Source: an uncultured Clostridia bacterium
Lineage (GTDB): Bacteria > Bacillota > Clostridia > Oscillospirales > Ruminococcaceae
Direction: 5' to 3'
Length of the DNA: 26,948 bases
Assembly: GCA_937906945.1 (NCBI GenBank)
Contig: CALCUE010000004.1
Span: 1-26,948, forward strand
Positions 6,462 through 14,388 of this stretch are shown piece by piece; within the stretch, counting starts at the first letter, position 1, and each line of letters starts with the position of its first letter. The notes below the pieces were generated by a model, which was not told where the DNA came from, ran no database searches, and saw only the letters and a list, made by a program, of their open reading frames with translations. The position numbers and the translations under genes are program-made.

Positions 6462-6495
6462 TAATCTGTATAAGTATGGAAAGGAGCGGGTCTTT

Positions 6496-7767
6496 TTGAA
6501 CGAAGCGGAAAAAAGCCTTTTGGCGGCACGGCGGGAGATCGAGGATGTTGACCGGGAGATGGCGGCGCTTTTTGAGCGGCGGATGGCCCTTTCTGAAACC
6601 GTCGCCGAAGCGAAAACGGCTCTCGGGCTTTCGATTACCGATAAAAAGCGGGAAGCGGCGCTTTTGGAACGAAACGGCGCTTTTTTGCGGTACCCGGCGT
6701 TTTTGCCCTATTATGAAACCTTCCTCAAAACGGAATTCGCCCTTTCCAAACGCTATCAGCGGCAGGTTTTGGGGGCGTTTCCGGAGTGGCTGACCTTTGG
6801 GGTCGGCGCTTTGGCAAAGGTCGGCGAGGTGTTCGACCTTGACCGGAAGGTGCTCGTCGTCACCGATTCTGGCATTCCGAAGGAGTACGTCGAAGCGGTG
6901 CTCAAAGCGGCGAAGGAACCGGTGCTTTTCATGCTCGACGAGGGCGAAAGGAGCAAGAACCTCAAAAACTGGGAGCGGCTTTTGAGCACGATGGAGGAGA
7001 ACGGCTTCGACCGGGGTTCCGCGGTGGTCGCCGTTGGCGGCGGGATGGTTTCGGATCTTAGCGGGTTCGCCGCGGCAAGCTTTCTTCGCGGTATTGATTT
7101 TTATACCGTGCCGACATCCCTTTTAGCGCAGGTGGACGCCGCCGTCGGCGGCAAAACCGGGGTCGATTTCGGTGGCTATAAAAACGCCGTCGGCGCGTTT
7201 TATCCCGCCAAAGGCGTTCTGGTCGATCCCGAGGTTTTGAAGACGCTGCCGGAACGGCACCGGAAAAACGGGTTGGCGGAAGCCGTTAAGACGGCGGCGC
7301 TTTTTGATCCGGAACTTTTTGAAAAATTGGAAAACGGGACGGCGACGGACGAGGAACTGGCGCGGCGCTGCCTTCTGGCGAAGCTTGCCGTTGTTGAAGA
7401 GGACGAAAGGGAGAAGGGAAGCCGGAAGCTTCTCAACTTCGGGCACACTCTGGGGCACGCTATTGAAAGCGCCGGGAATTTTTCCCTCCTCCACGGGGAA
7501 TGTGTCGCCCTTGGGATGCCGCCGTTTTGCGGCGAAGACGTGAAAAAACGGCTGGTCGGCGTTTTGAAAAAAGCGGGACTGGAAACGGAATATCACGGCG
7601 ACGCAAAGGCGCTTTATGATGCCCTTTTGCACGATAAAAAAATTAAAAACGGCGTTCTGACGGCGGTTTTTCTGCCGGAGATCGGAAAGCCGGTTTTGAA
7701 AACTTTGGACGAAGCGTCCATCCGGACGCTTTTAGACGATTTTTGCGAGGGAGGTGTGGAACCATGA
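6496..7767 (+). CDS. aroB: Chorismate mutase-3-dehydroquinate synthase fusion
   Basis: A bifunctional protein of 423 residues. Residues 1 to about 88 form an AroQ-class chorismate mutase (chorismate to prephenate); by alignment to the E. coli domain the active-site residues are present: Arg12, Arg28 or 29, Lys40, Asp49, Arg52, Glu53. From about 90 to the end it is 3-dehydroquinate synthase (DAHP to 3-dehydroquinate, NAD and metal dependent), with AVGGKTG (216-222), Glu262 in GLAEAVK, NFGHTLGHAIE (314-324) and His333 in LHGECV. TTG at 6496 follows AAGGAG (6481-6486); the open frame to 6397 would begin upstream of the promoter. It is first in the operon and overlaps aroC by ATGA. Domain calls are sure; activity of both is inferred. 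Confidence 0.93.
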   Translation: MNEAEKSLLAARREIEDVDREMAALFERRMALSETVAEAKTALGLSITDKKREAALLERNGAFLRYPAFLPYYETFLKTEFALSKRYQRQVLGAFPEWLTFGVGALAKVGEVFDLDRKVLVVTDSGIPKEYVEAVLKAAKEPVLFMLDEGERSKNLKNWERLLSTMEENGFDRGSAVVAVGGGMVSDLSGFAAASFLRGIDFYTVPTSLLAQVDAAVGGKTGVDFGGYKNAVGAFYPAKGVLVDPEVLKTLPERHRKNGLAEAVKTAALFDPELFEKLENGTATDEELARRCLLAKLAVVEEDEREKGSRKLLNFGHTLGHAIESAGNFSLLHGECVALGMPPFCGEDVKKRLVGVLKKAGLETEYHGDAKALYDALLHDKKIKNGVLTAVFLPEIGKPVLKTLDEASIRTLLDDFCEGGVEP

Positions 7768-8864
7768 AAGAGAGTTTTGGGGACTTTGTGAACCTGACTT
7801 TGGCCGGAGAAAGCCACGGAAAAGCGATCGTCGCGGTGCTTTCCGGTTTTCCGGCGGGGCTTTCGGTCTCGGAGGAAGCAATCGCTTCGGCGCTTTCACG
7901 CCGCCGTCCGAGCGGAATTGGTTCCACCGCCCGGCGGGAAGAGGATCAATTTGAGATTCTTTCCGGCATTTTTCAAGGAAAGACCACCGGCGCTCCCATC
8001 ACCTTCCTTTTGCCCAACGGCGACGTGGATGATGGCCCTTATGAGGAGGAAAAAGGGATCGCGAGACCTTCCCACGCCGATTACACGGCATGGGTACAGT
8101 CCGGCGGCTTCAACGATTACCGTGGCGGTGGCCGGTTCAGCGGTCGGCTTACCGTAGGATTGGTGGCGGCGGGCGCTTTGGCCATCGAAGCCCTTCGGCA
8201 AAAAGGAATCCAAATCGGGACCCATATCGCCGCCTGCGGCGGCGTTTCGGATAGAACCTTCCAAAACTATGACGAGGATTTTGCCGCTCTTTCGGAAAAA
8301 GGCTTCGCCGTTCTTTCAAAAGAGGCGGAAGCACTGATGAAAGAAGCCATCGAAAAAGCCGCCGCAGACGGCGACAGCGTTGGCGGCATCCTTGAAACGG
8401 CCATTACCGGCGTTCCCGCCGGTTTGGGCGCGCCGTGGTTCGATTCCGTCGAAAGCCGCCTTTCCCACCTTTTGTTCAGCGTTCCGGCGGTCAAGGGCGT
8501 GGAATTCGGCGACGGGTTCGCCATGGCAAACGGTACCGGAAGCCAAATGAACGATCCTATTCGTATAAAAGACAATAAAATATACACAGAGTCTAACCAT
8601 AACGGCGGTATCAACGGCGGCATCACGAACGGAATGCCGATTTTGTTCCGCACCGCCATCAAACCGACGCCTTCCATCGCCAAAGAGCAGAAGACGGTGA
8701 ACTTTCTGACCGGTGAGGAAACGACGGTCGAAATCCGGGGACGGCACGACCCGGCCATCGTTTCCCGGGCGGCGGTCATCATGGATTCGGTATCGGCGCT
8801 GGTGCTCTGCGATTTCATGAGCCGGCGGTTCGGCGAAAACTGGCTTTCGGGAGAGACGGTATGA
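7764..8864 (+). CDS. aroC: Chorismate synthase AroC
   Basis: AroC makes chorismate from 5-enolpyruvylshikimate-3-phosphate using reduced FMN. The 366 residues match the family length. Signatures: AGESHGKAIVAVLSGFPAG near the N-terminus, RRPSGIGSTARREEDQFEIL, SGGFNDYRGGGRFSGRLT, NGGINGGITNG, and the C-terminal GRHDPAIVSRAAVIMDSV. I chose ATG at 7764, after GGGAGG, rather than the longer frame from 7743; its ATGA overlaps the stop of the mutase-AroB fusion. Its own stop overlaps the aroE-aroK start the same way, so the first three proteins should be made in fixed ratio. Identification is very sure. Confidence 0.97.
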   Translation: MKESFGDFVNLTLAGESHGKAIVAVLSGFPAGLSVSEEAIASALSRRRPSGIGSTARREEDQFEILSGIFQGKTTGAPITFLLPNGDVDDGPYEEEKGIARPSHADYTAWVQSGGFNDYRGGGRFSGRLTVGLVAAGALAIEALRQKGIQIGTHIAACGGVSDRTFQNYDEDFAALSEKGFAVLSKEAEALMKEAIEKAAADGDSVGGILETAITGVPAGLGAPWFDSVESRLSHLLFSVPAVKGVEFGDGFAMANGTGSQMNDPIRIKDNKIYTESNHNGGINGGITNGMPILFRTAIKPTPSIAKEQKTVNFLTGEETTVEIRGRHDPAIVSRAAVIMDSVSALVLCDFMSRRFGENWLSGETV

Positions 8865-10099
8865 AATACGGTCTGATCGGAAAACCGCTGGCGCAAAGCT
8901 TTTCGCCGTTTTTGCACGAAAAGCTGGGAAGCGCTCCTTACGAGCTTTGCGAAAAAGAGCCGGAGGAACTGGAAAAATTTTTCAGCGAGCGGGATTTTCG
9001 CGGCGTCAACGTGACGATCCCTTATAAAAAAGCGGTGATCCCCTTTTTGGACGAGCTTTCGCCGACGGCGAAAGAAATCGGCAGCGTCAACACCGTCTGG
9101 AACGAAAATGGGCGGCTTTTCGGGGAGAACACCGATTTTTACGGTCTTTCGGCGCTTTTGGAGCGGGAAAAGATCGACCTTTCCGGGAAAACGGTTCTGA
9201 TTTTGGGAAGCGGCGGCACCGGAGCCACGGCAAAAGCCGTGGCGAAAGCCAAAGGCGCCAAGGCGATTTTTACGGCAAGCCGGAAGCCTTTTGGCGACTT
9301 CATTTCTTACGAAAAAGCGGAGGAATGGGGAGAAACCATCGACGTTCTCATCAATACCACCCCCTGCGGCATGGTGCCGGAAACGGAAAAGTTGCCCCTT
9401 TCGTTGGCGGCGTTTCCGAACCTTTCGGCGGTGGTGGACGTCATTTACCGTCCTCTTCGGACGAAGCTTCTCCTTGAGGCCGAGACAAAAGGCATAAAAA
9501 CCGCCGGCGGTCTTACGATGCTGGCGGCTCAGGCGGTCAAATCGGCGGAGCTGTTTTTGGGGACGACGTTCCCGGAGGAAAAAGCGGAGGAACTTTACCG
9601 GCTTCTTTTGGAAAAGGAGCGGAATATCGTATTGATCGGACTTCCCGCCTCGGGGAAGACGACGGTGGGGCGGTTTTTGGCCGAAAAGCTCGGCAAGGCG
9701 TTTTTTGACAGCGACGAGATGATCGAAAAGCGGCTCGGAAAATCCATTCCGGAAATTTTTCGGGAGGAAGGGGAAGCCTTTTTCCGCAAGAACGAGGAAG
9801 AAATTCTTTTGGAGCTTGCCCGAAAACGGGGCGCTGTGATCGCCACCGGCGGCGGCTCCGTTCTTTCCGAAAAGGCTATGACGGCCCTTCGGCAAAACGG
9901 AATTCTTGTCTTTCTGGACAGACCGCTCGAAAAGCTTTCCGTCGGAGAAGACCGGCCAACAGCACCGGACCGGGAGGCGCTTTTGTCCCTTGCGAAAAAA
10001 CGGCGGCCGCTTTATGAAAAATGGGCGGATTTTACCGTTTCGGGGGACAAAACCGCCGAAGAAAGCGCCGGGGAAATTGAGGAAACCTTAAAGAAATAA
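8861..10099 (+). CDS. aroE-aroK: Shikimate dehydrogenase-shikimate kinase fusion
   Basis: A 412-residue bifunctional enzyme. Residues 1 to about 250 are shikimate dehydrogenase (3-dehydroshikimate plus NADPH to shikimate): QSFSP with the shikimate-binding Ser13 and Ser15, catalytic Lys56 in TIPYKK, Asp92 in ENTDFYG, and the nucleotide loop GSGGTG (116-121). Residues 255-412 are shikimate kinase (shikimate to shikimate 3-phosphate): P-loop GLPASGKTT (260-268), FFDSDEMIE, FRKNEEEIL, GGGSVL and the lid RPTAPDRE. The domains catalyse consecutive steps, so the fusion could pass shikimate directly, which is inference. ATG at 8861 overlaps the aroC stop by four bases. Confidence 0.95.
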   Translation: MKYGLIGKPLAQSFSPFLHEKLGSAPYELCEKEPEELEKFFSERDFRGVNVTIPYKKAVIPFLDELSPTAKEIGSVNTVWNENGRLFGENTDFYGLSALLEREKIDLSGKTVLILGSGGTGATAKAVAKAKGAKAIFTASRKPFGDFISYEKAEEWGETIDVLINTTPCGMVPETEKLPLSLAAFPNLSAVVDVIYRPLRTKLLLEAETKGIKTAGGLTMLAAQAVKSAELFLGTTFPEEKAEELYRLLLEKERNIVLIGLPASGKTTVGRFLAEKLGKAFFDSDEMIEKRLGKSIPEIFREEGEAFFRKNEEEILLELARKRGAVIATGGGSVLSEKAMTALRQNGILVFLDRPLEKLSVGEDRPTAPDREALLSLAKKRRPLYEKWADFTVSGDKTAEESAGEIEETLKK

Positions 10100-10109
10100 G
10101 GATGATACC

Positions 10110-10541
10110 ATGAAATTTTTGATTTTGAACGGACCGAACCTCAACCTTTTGGGGAAACGGGAACCGGAAATTTACGGAACGACGACCTATGAGGAACTGG
10201 TGGCGCAGGTTCAGGCCCATGCCGAGGAAAAGAGCGTTTTTGTGGAATTTTTGCAGTCGAACCACGAGGGCGACCTTGTGGACGCCATCCAGAAAGCCGA
10301 CGGCGTTTTTGACGGCGTTATCCTCAACGCGGCGGCCTATACCCACACGAGCGTCGCTCTTCTGGACGCCATCCGGGCCGTTTCGGTGCCGGTGGCGGAG
10401 GTCCATCTTTCCGACCCGGACAAGCGGGAGGATTTTCGCAAAGTGAATTTTGTCCGACCGGCGGCGGTGGTCTCCGTAGTCGGAAAAGGCGTTTCGGGCT
10501 ATTGCGAGGCGCTGGATCTTCTGATCGAAAAGTTCGGCTGA
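10110..10541 (+). CDS. aroQ: Type II 3-dehydroquinate dehydratase
   Basis: A 143-residue type II (dodecameric, trans-dehydrating) dehydroquinase converting 3-dehydroquinate to 3-dehydroshikimate. The signature LILNGPNLNLLGKREPEIYG holds catalytic Arg17 and Tyr22; SNHEG, AAYTHTS and EVHLSDPDKREDFR follow with the active-site His. The usual NPGAYTH loop reads NAAAYTH here, so the loop proline is missing although Tyr and His remain. ATG at 10110 lies ten bases after aroE-aroK, with AAGGA overlapping that stop. The symbol is shared with the unrelated AroQ chorismate mutase, which is the N-terminal domain of the first gene of this operon. Confidence 0.95.
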   Translation: MKFLILNGPNLNLLGKREPEIYGTTTYEELVAQVQAHAEEKSVFVEFLQSNHEGDLVDAIQKADGVFDGVILNAAAYTHTSVALLDAIRAVSVPVAEVHLSDPDKREDFRKVNFVRPAAVVSVVGKGVSGYCEALDLLIEKFG

Positions 10542-10562
10542 GAAGAAGGGAGGGAGCGGCGT

Positions 10563-11768
10563 TTGAAAGCGGTGTTTGAACCGAAAACGGGGGAAGGCGT
10601 TTGGAACGCCGTTCCGTCCAAAAGTCTTTCCCACCGGGCACTTTTAGCGTCGGCGCTGGCTTTGGGGGAAAGCCGGATTAAAAATCTTTCCCGTTCCGAC
10701 GACGTTTTACGAACGGCGGATTGTCTCCGGCGGCTCGGTGCTCAAATCGAGGAAACGGAAAACGGCGTTGCCGTTTCCGGCTTTTCGCCGGAAGAAATTT
10801 TGGAGGGAACGGAACTTTTCTGCGGGGAAAGCGGCTCGACGCTGCGGTTTCTGATCCCGCCGGTTCTGCTTTCCGGCAAAACGGTGACCTTTTATGGCAC
10901 TGGACGACTTTTTGAACGGCCGCTTTCCGTCTATGAAACGCTGGCGAAAGAGCGGGGCTTTCTTTTTGAGCACGGCGAAAACTCACTGACCGTTCGGGGA
11001 AAGTTGGAGCCGGGGGATTTTTCCCTTCCGGGGAACGTCAGCAGCCAGTTCGTGACGGGACTTTTGTTCGTTCTTCCGCTTTTGGAGGGGGAAAGCCGGC
11101 TTTTGCTTTCCGAAAAGCCGGAAAGCCGACCCTATATCGATCTGACTCTTGAAACACTGCGGCGCTTCGGAATTTCGGTCTCCGAGGTTTCGGAAACGGA
11201 ATTTCGGATCCCCGGAAAACAGAAGTATCACCCGGCGGACGTTACCGTTGAGGGTGACGAATCGAACGCCGCCTTTTTCGCGGCGCTTCGGGCGCTTGGC
11301 TCCGATATCAGGATCGAGGGTCTTTCGCCGGAGACGAAGCAGGGCGACCGGGTTTTCCGGAAGGCGCTTTCGGCCCTTTCGGAGGGCTGTCCGGTTATTG
11401 ACCTCGGCGACTGTCCCGACCTTGGACCGGTTCTTTTCGCCGTGGCCGGCGCCAAAAACGGAGCGGTTTTCCAAAACGTCCGGCGGCTTCGCCTTAAGGA
11501 AAGCGACCGCCTTGCCGCCATGACGGAAGAACTTTCCAAATTCGGCGTCACGGTAACGGTTTCGGAAAACGGGGCGACGGTCTCGCCGGGACTTTCGGCG
11601 CCGAAAGAGCCGCTTTTTTCCCATAACGACCATCGGATCGCCATGGCGCTTTCGGTGCTTCTGACGAAGACCGGCGGCGAACTTTTTGGGGCGGAATGTG
11701 TTTCCAAAAGCGACCCGGACTTTTTTGAGGCGCTTCGGCGGCTCGGTTTTGCCATCACTTTGGAGTGA
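10563..11768 (+). CDS. aroA: 3-phosphoshikimate 1-carboxyvinyltransferase (EPSP synthase)
   Basis: AroA joins phosphoenolpyruvate to shikimate 3-phosphate, the target step of glyphosate. The 401 residues show VPSKSLSHRALLASALA (active-site Lys, Ser and Arg), CGESGSTLRFLIP (phosphoenolpyruvate loop), GNVSSQFVTGLLF, EGDESNAAFF, LKESDRLAAM and NDHRIAMA. The GESGSTLRFLIP form is the one usual in Clostridia, unlike the LFLGNAGTAMRPL form of enteric bacteria. The start is TTG at 10563, following GGGAGGG with a suitable spacing; no ATG lies nearby in frame. It is 21 bases after aroQ in the same operon. Identification is very sure. Confidence 0.96.
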   Translation: MKAVFEPKTGEGVWNAVPSKSLSHRALLASALALGESRIKNLSRSDDVLRTADCLRRLGAQIEETENGVAVSGFSPEEILEGTELFCGESGSTLRFLIPPVLLSGKTVTFYGTGRLFERPLSVYETLAKERGFLFEHGENSLTVRGKLEPGDFSLPGNVSSQFVTGLLFVLPLLEGESRLLLSEKPESRPYIDLTLETLRRFGISVSEVSETEFRIPGKQKYHPADVTVEGDESNAAFFAALRALGSDIRIEGLSPETKQGDRVFRKALSALSEGCPVIDLGDCPDLGPVLFAVAGAKNGAVFQNVRRLRLKESDRLAAMTEELSKFGVTVTVSENGATVSPGLSAPKEPLFSHNDHRIAMALSVLLTKTGGELFGAECVSKSDPDFFEALRRLGFAITLE

Positions 11769-11798
11769 AAGGATCTTCTCCGAAAGGAGTTTTATACG

Positions 11799-12827
11799 AT
11801 GAACATGAATTTTTTCCGAAAACTTCCCGTTCCGCAGGAGGTCAAGGCGCAGTTTCCGCTGACCGGGGAACTGGAAAAACTGAAAAAAGAGCGGGATCGG
11901 GAGCTTTCGGCCATTTTTACCGGGGAATCGGACAAATTTCTCCTGGTGATTGGACCCTGTTCCGCCGACCGGGAGGATTCGGTGCTGGAATATCTTCGCC
12001 GGCTTTCCCGTCTGCAGGAGAAAGTGGCCGATAAAATTTTTATCGTGCCACGGCTTTATACCGGGAAACCCCGTTCCGCCGGGGACGGTTATATGGGTTT
12101 TCTGCATCAGCCGGACCCCGACGCCGAGCCGGATCTTCTCAAAGGCCTTGTTTCGGTGCGGGAATTTCATCTTCGAGCGCTTCGGGAGACCGGTTTTTCC
12201 TGCGCGGACGAGATGCTCTATCCGGAAAACCACCGCTATTTTTCCGATCTTTTAGCCTATGTGGCGGTGGGTGCCCGTTCGGTGGAAGATCAGCAGCACC
12301 GGCTGACCGCCAGCGGTCTCAAAATCCCGGTGGGGATGAAAAATCCCACCGGCGGCGACCTTTCCGCCATGGTGAACGCCATCGCGGCGGCGCAGATTCC
12401 GCACCGGTTCCTTTATAGGGGCTGGGAAGTGGAAAGTACCGGAAACCCGCTGGCCCACGGGATCTTGCGCGGCTATCACGACCAAAACGGAAACGCCGTG
12501 CCCAATTACCGCACCGGGGATCTTTGGAAAGCCGCCGAAAAAATGGAGGAAAAAGCCCTTCAAAATCCGGCGCTTCTGGTGGACACCAACCACGCCAATT
12601 CCGACAAGGATTATTTGCGGCAGGGCGACATCGCCCTTTCCGTCCTCCAAAGCCGGAACGACCATCCGACGCTTCGAAATCTTGTGAAAGGGCTTATGAT
12701 CGAAAGCTATCTGGAGGACGGCTGTCAGCCGGTCGGCGGCGGTGTTTTCGGAAGATCCATCACCGACCCCTGCCTCGGTTGGGAAAAAAGCGAGCGGCTT
12801 ATTTACGAAATTGCCGAAAAACTGTGA
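11799..12827 (+). CDS. aroF: DAHP synthase, class I (AroF/G/H type)
   Basis: The first enzyme of the shikimate pathway, condensing erythrose 4-phosphate with phosphoenolpyruvate. The 342-residue class I alpha-type protein has LVIGPCSAD, the substrate-binding RLYTGKPRSAGDGYMGFL, GARSVEDQQHRLTASGL, GMKNPTGGD and the metal-binding DTNHANS. There is no added regulatory domain (no ACT or fused chorismate mutase), so feedback control is not evident from sequence; the free or AroB-fused chorismate mutase domain could in principle act in trans, which is speculation. ATG at 11799 follows AAAGGAG; a second in-frame ATG is two codons later. It lies 30 bases after aroA, last of the pathway genes though first in the reaction order. 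Confidence 0.95.
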   Translation: MNMNFFRKLPVPQEVKAQFPLTGELEKLKKERDRELSAIFTGESDKFLLVIGPCSADREDSVLEYLRRLSRLQEKVADKIFIVPRLYTGKPRSAGDGYMGFLHQPDPDAEPDLLKGLVSVREFHLRALRETGFSCADEMLYPENHRYFSDLLAYVAVGARSVEDQQHRLTASGLKIPVGMKNPTGGDLSAMVNAIAAAQIPHRFLYRGWEVESTGNPLAHGILRGYHDQNGNAVPNYRTGDLWKAAEKMEEKALQNPALLVDTNHANSDKDYLRQGDIALSVLQSRNDHPTLRNLVKGLMIESYLEDGCQPVGGGVFGRSITDPCLGWEKSERLIYEIAEKL

Positions 12828-12835
12828 GGGAAACG

Positions 12836-13480
12836 ATGAGTAAGACGAAAATTTTGTGTTATGGCGATTCCAATACCTTCGGCTATGACCCCGACAGCGA
12901 CTGGGGACGGTACCCGGAAACGGTGCGCTGGGTGGAAAAGCTCGGCGTTCTGCTCGGCGACGGTTACGAGGTGGCGAACGAGGGACTCAACGGACGGACG
13001 ACGGCCTATGACTGGCTCGAAGGCTCTTTGCGGAACGGTTTGACGGCGTTTACGCCTTGTCTGGAACGGCAGAACCCGGTGGACGTGCTCATTTTCATGC
13101 TCGGCACCAACGACTGTTCCAGCGACCTTTCCCTTCCGGTTGAGAAAATCGTTGAAGGACTGGAAAAACTGGTGCTCAAAGCGAAGGAAGAGGCGAAAAC
13201 CGCCGACGGGAAGGAACCGGTTTTGGTGCTCATCGCGCCGGCGGCCATCGGGGAGAATTACGTCGGGACGGTGTTCGCTCATCAGCTGGACGACGGCTCG
13301 GTGGTAAAATCCCGGGCGCTTGCGGTGCCTTACCGGGCGCTTGCCGAAAAATACGGCGCGCTTTTTCTCGACGCTTCCGATTTAGAGGTTTCGCCGAGGG
13401 ACTGCGAACACCTGACCGTGGAAAGCCACCGGCTTTTGGCCGAGCGGGTCTTTGAGCTATTGAAGAAAAACGGGATATAA
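12836..13480 (+). CDS. SGNH/GDSL-family hydrolase
   Basis: A 214-residue serine hydrolase without a signal peptide, so probably cytoplasmic. Block I is CYGDSNTFGYD with nucleophile Ser12, block III is MLGTND, and the C-terminal DCEHL supplies the Asp189/His192 pair. GDSNTFGY and the GRTTAYDW segment resemble bacterial arylesterase-like members. The longer open frame from 12524 overlaps aroF in another frame, so I chose ATG at 12836, eight bases after the aroF stop, with GAGGGA as ribosome binding site. It shares the aromatic operon and its terminator. The substrate is unknown; a link to aromatic metabolism is suggested by position only. Confidence 0.88.
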   Translation: MSKTKILCYGDSNTFGYDPDSDWGRYPETVRWVEKLGVLLGDGYEVANEGLNGRTTAYDWLEGSLRNGLTAFTPCLERQNPVDVLIFMLGTNDCSSDLSLPVEKIVEGLEKLVLKAKEEAKTADGKEPVLVLIAPAAIGENYVGTVFAHQLDDGSVVKSRALAVPYRALAEKYGALFLDASDLEVSPRDCEHLTVESHRLLAERVFELLKKNGI

Positions 13481-13510
13481 AAAAATCCTGCCTCGCGGCA
13501 GGATTTTTTT
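13479..13510. terminator. Two-way terminator between aromatic operon and rsmI
   Basis: A perfect 14-bp stem (13479-13492 with 13497-13510) with a TCGC loop begins in the hydrolase stop codon. Runs of seven A and seven T at its ends let it stop transcription from either side. Confidence 0.9.
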
Positions 13511-13522
13511 AATATCGGAATT

Positions 13523-14356
13523 TTATTCCTCCTCGGCGATGAGGAGCTTATAGACGGCGCCTTTCGTTTGCCCGGTGAGCTTCGCCGCCTCTTTGGCGGC
13601 GACGGAAGCCGGTTTTCCCTGTTCCATCAGCTCTTTGGCGAGAGAAACGGCCTCCTCAAGCGGGTCTTTTTCCTCGGCGACGGAAAGCGGTTCGCCCTCC
13701 AGAATAAGGACGTATTCGCCCTTCGGCGGGTTTTCGGTGTGGTAGGAGACCGCCTCGGAAAGCGTGCCCCGCCACGAGGATTCGTGGATCTTCGTCAGTT
13801 CCTTGACAACGACGATGTTGCGGTCGCCGAAGACGGAATGCATATCGGAAAGCGTGTTGAGAAGCTTATGGGGCGCCTCATAGAAGACCATGGTGCGTCT
13901 TTCGTGCCGCAGTTCGCTAAGGTGCTCCATCCGGGAGGTGCGTTTGACGCTTAAAAAACCCTCGAAGGTGAAGCGGGAAACGGAAAGACCGGAGACAGCC
14001 AGCGCCGAGATGACGGCGGAGGGACCGGGCACGACTTCCACCGGAATTCCGGCGGCGACGCAGAGCTTGACCAACGTTTCGCCGGGGTCGCTGATGCAGG
14101 GCATACCGGCGTCGGTGACGATGGCGCAGTTTTCCCCGGCGGCAAGGCGGGAAACGATTTTTTCGCCCTGTTCCATCTCGTTGAATTTCTGATAGATGAC
14201 CATCGGCTTTTTGATCTCAAAATGATTGAGCAGCTTCGCGGTGACGCGGGTGTCCTCGGCGGCGATGAAATCCACTTTTTCCAGCGTCTCCATCGCCCTC
14301 GGCGAAAAATCGCCGAGATTGCCGATGGGGGTTCCGACAACGTAAAGTTTTCCCAT
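13523..14356 (-). CDS. rsmI: 16S rRNA (cytidine1402-2'-O)-methyltransferase RsmI
   Basis: RsmI methylates the ribose of C1402 in the decoding centre of 16S rRNA, using S-adenosylmethionine. The 277 residues fit the family, with LYVVGTPIGNLGD at the N-terminus, AAEDTRVTAKLLNHF, VTDAGMPCISDPG, VVPGPSAVISALAVSG, FEGFL and FYEAPHKL. The tail GKPASVAAKEAAKLTG is the usual C-terminal helix region. ATG at 14356 follows GAGGAG. It lies 21 bases downstream of trmN6, the arrangement also known around B. subtilis yabB and yabC. Identification is very sure. Confidence 0.96.
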   Translation of the reverse strand: MGKLYVVGTPIGNLGDFSPRAMETLEKVDFIAAEDTRVTAKLLNHFEIKKPMVIYQKFNEMEQGEKIVSRLAAGENCAIVTDAGMPCISDPGETLVKLCVAAGIPVEVVPGPSAVISALAVSGLSVSRFTFEGFLSVKRTSRMEHLSELRHERRTMVFYEAPHKLLNTLSDMHSVFGDRNIVVVKELTKIHESSWRGTLSEAVSYHTENPPKGEYVLILEGEPLSVAEEKDPLEEAVSLAKELMEQGKPASVAAKEAAKLTGQTKGAVYKLLIAEEE

Positions 14357-14370
14357 AATCTCCTCTTTGG

Positions 14371-14388
14371 GCGGGCGTTACCGCCCGC
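14371..14388 (-). other. Hairpin at the trmN6 stop, upstream of rsmI
   Basis: On the minus strand GCGGGCG-GTAA-CGCCCGC forms a 7-bp GC stem capped by a GNRA-type GTAA loop, and the loop contains the TAA stop of trmN6. The rsmI ribosome binding site follows a few bases later. No T run follows, so this is not a terminator. Confidence 0.55.

Noticed and set aside
6467..6495. T-box or leader peptide in front of the aromatic operon
   Set aside because: The predicted leader is only about 28 bases and encodes no peptide with Trp, Phe or Tyr runs.
8267..9895. 542-codon open frame on the minus strand opposite aroC and aroE-aroK
   Set aside because: Antisense shadow of well-supported genes; Arg/Phe/Pro-rich composition without domains.
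10983..12233. 416-codon open frame on the minus strand opposite aroA and aroF
   Set aside because: Same shadow effect; no start signal and low-complexity composition.
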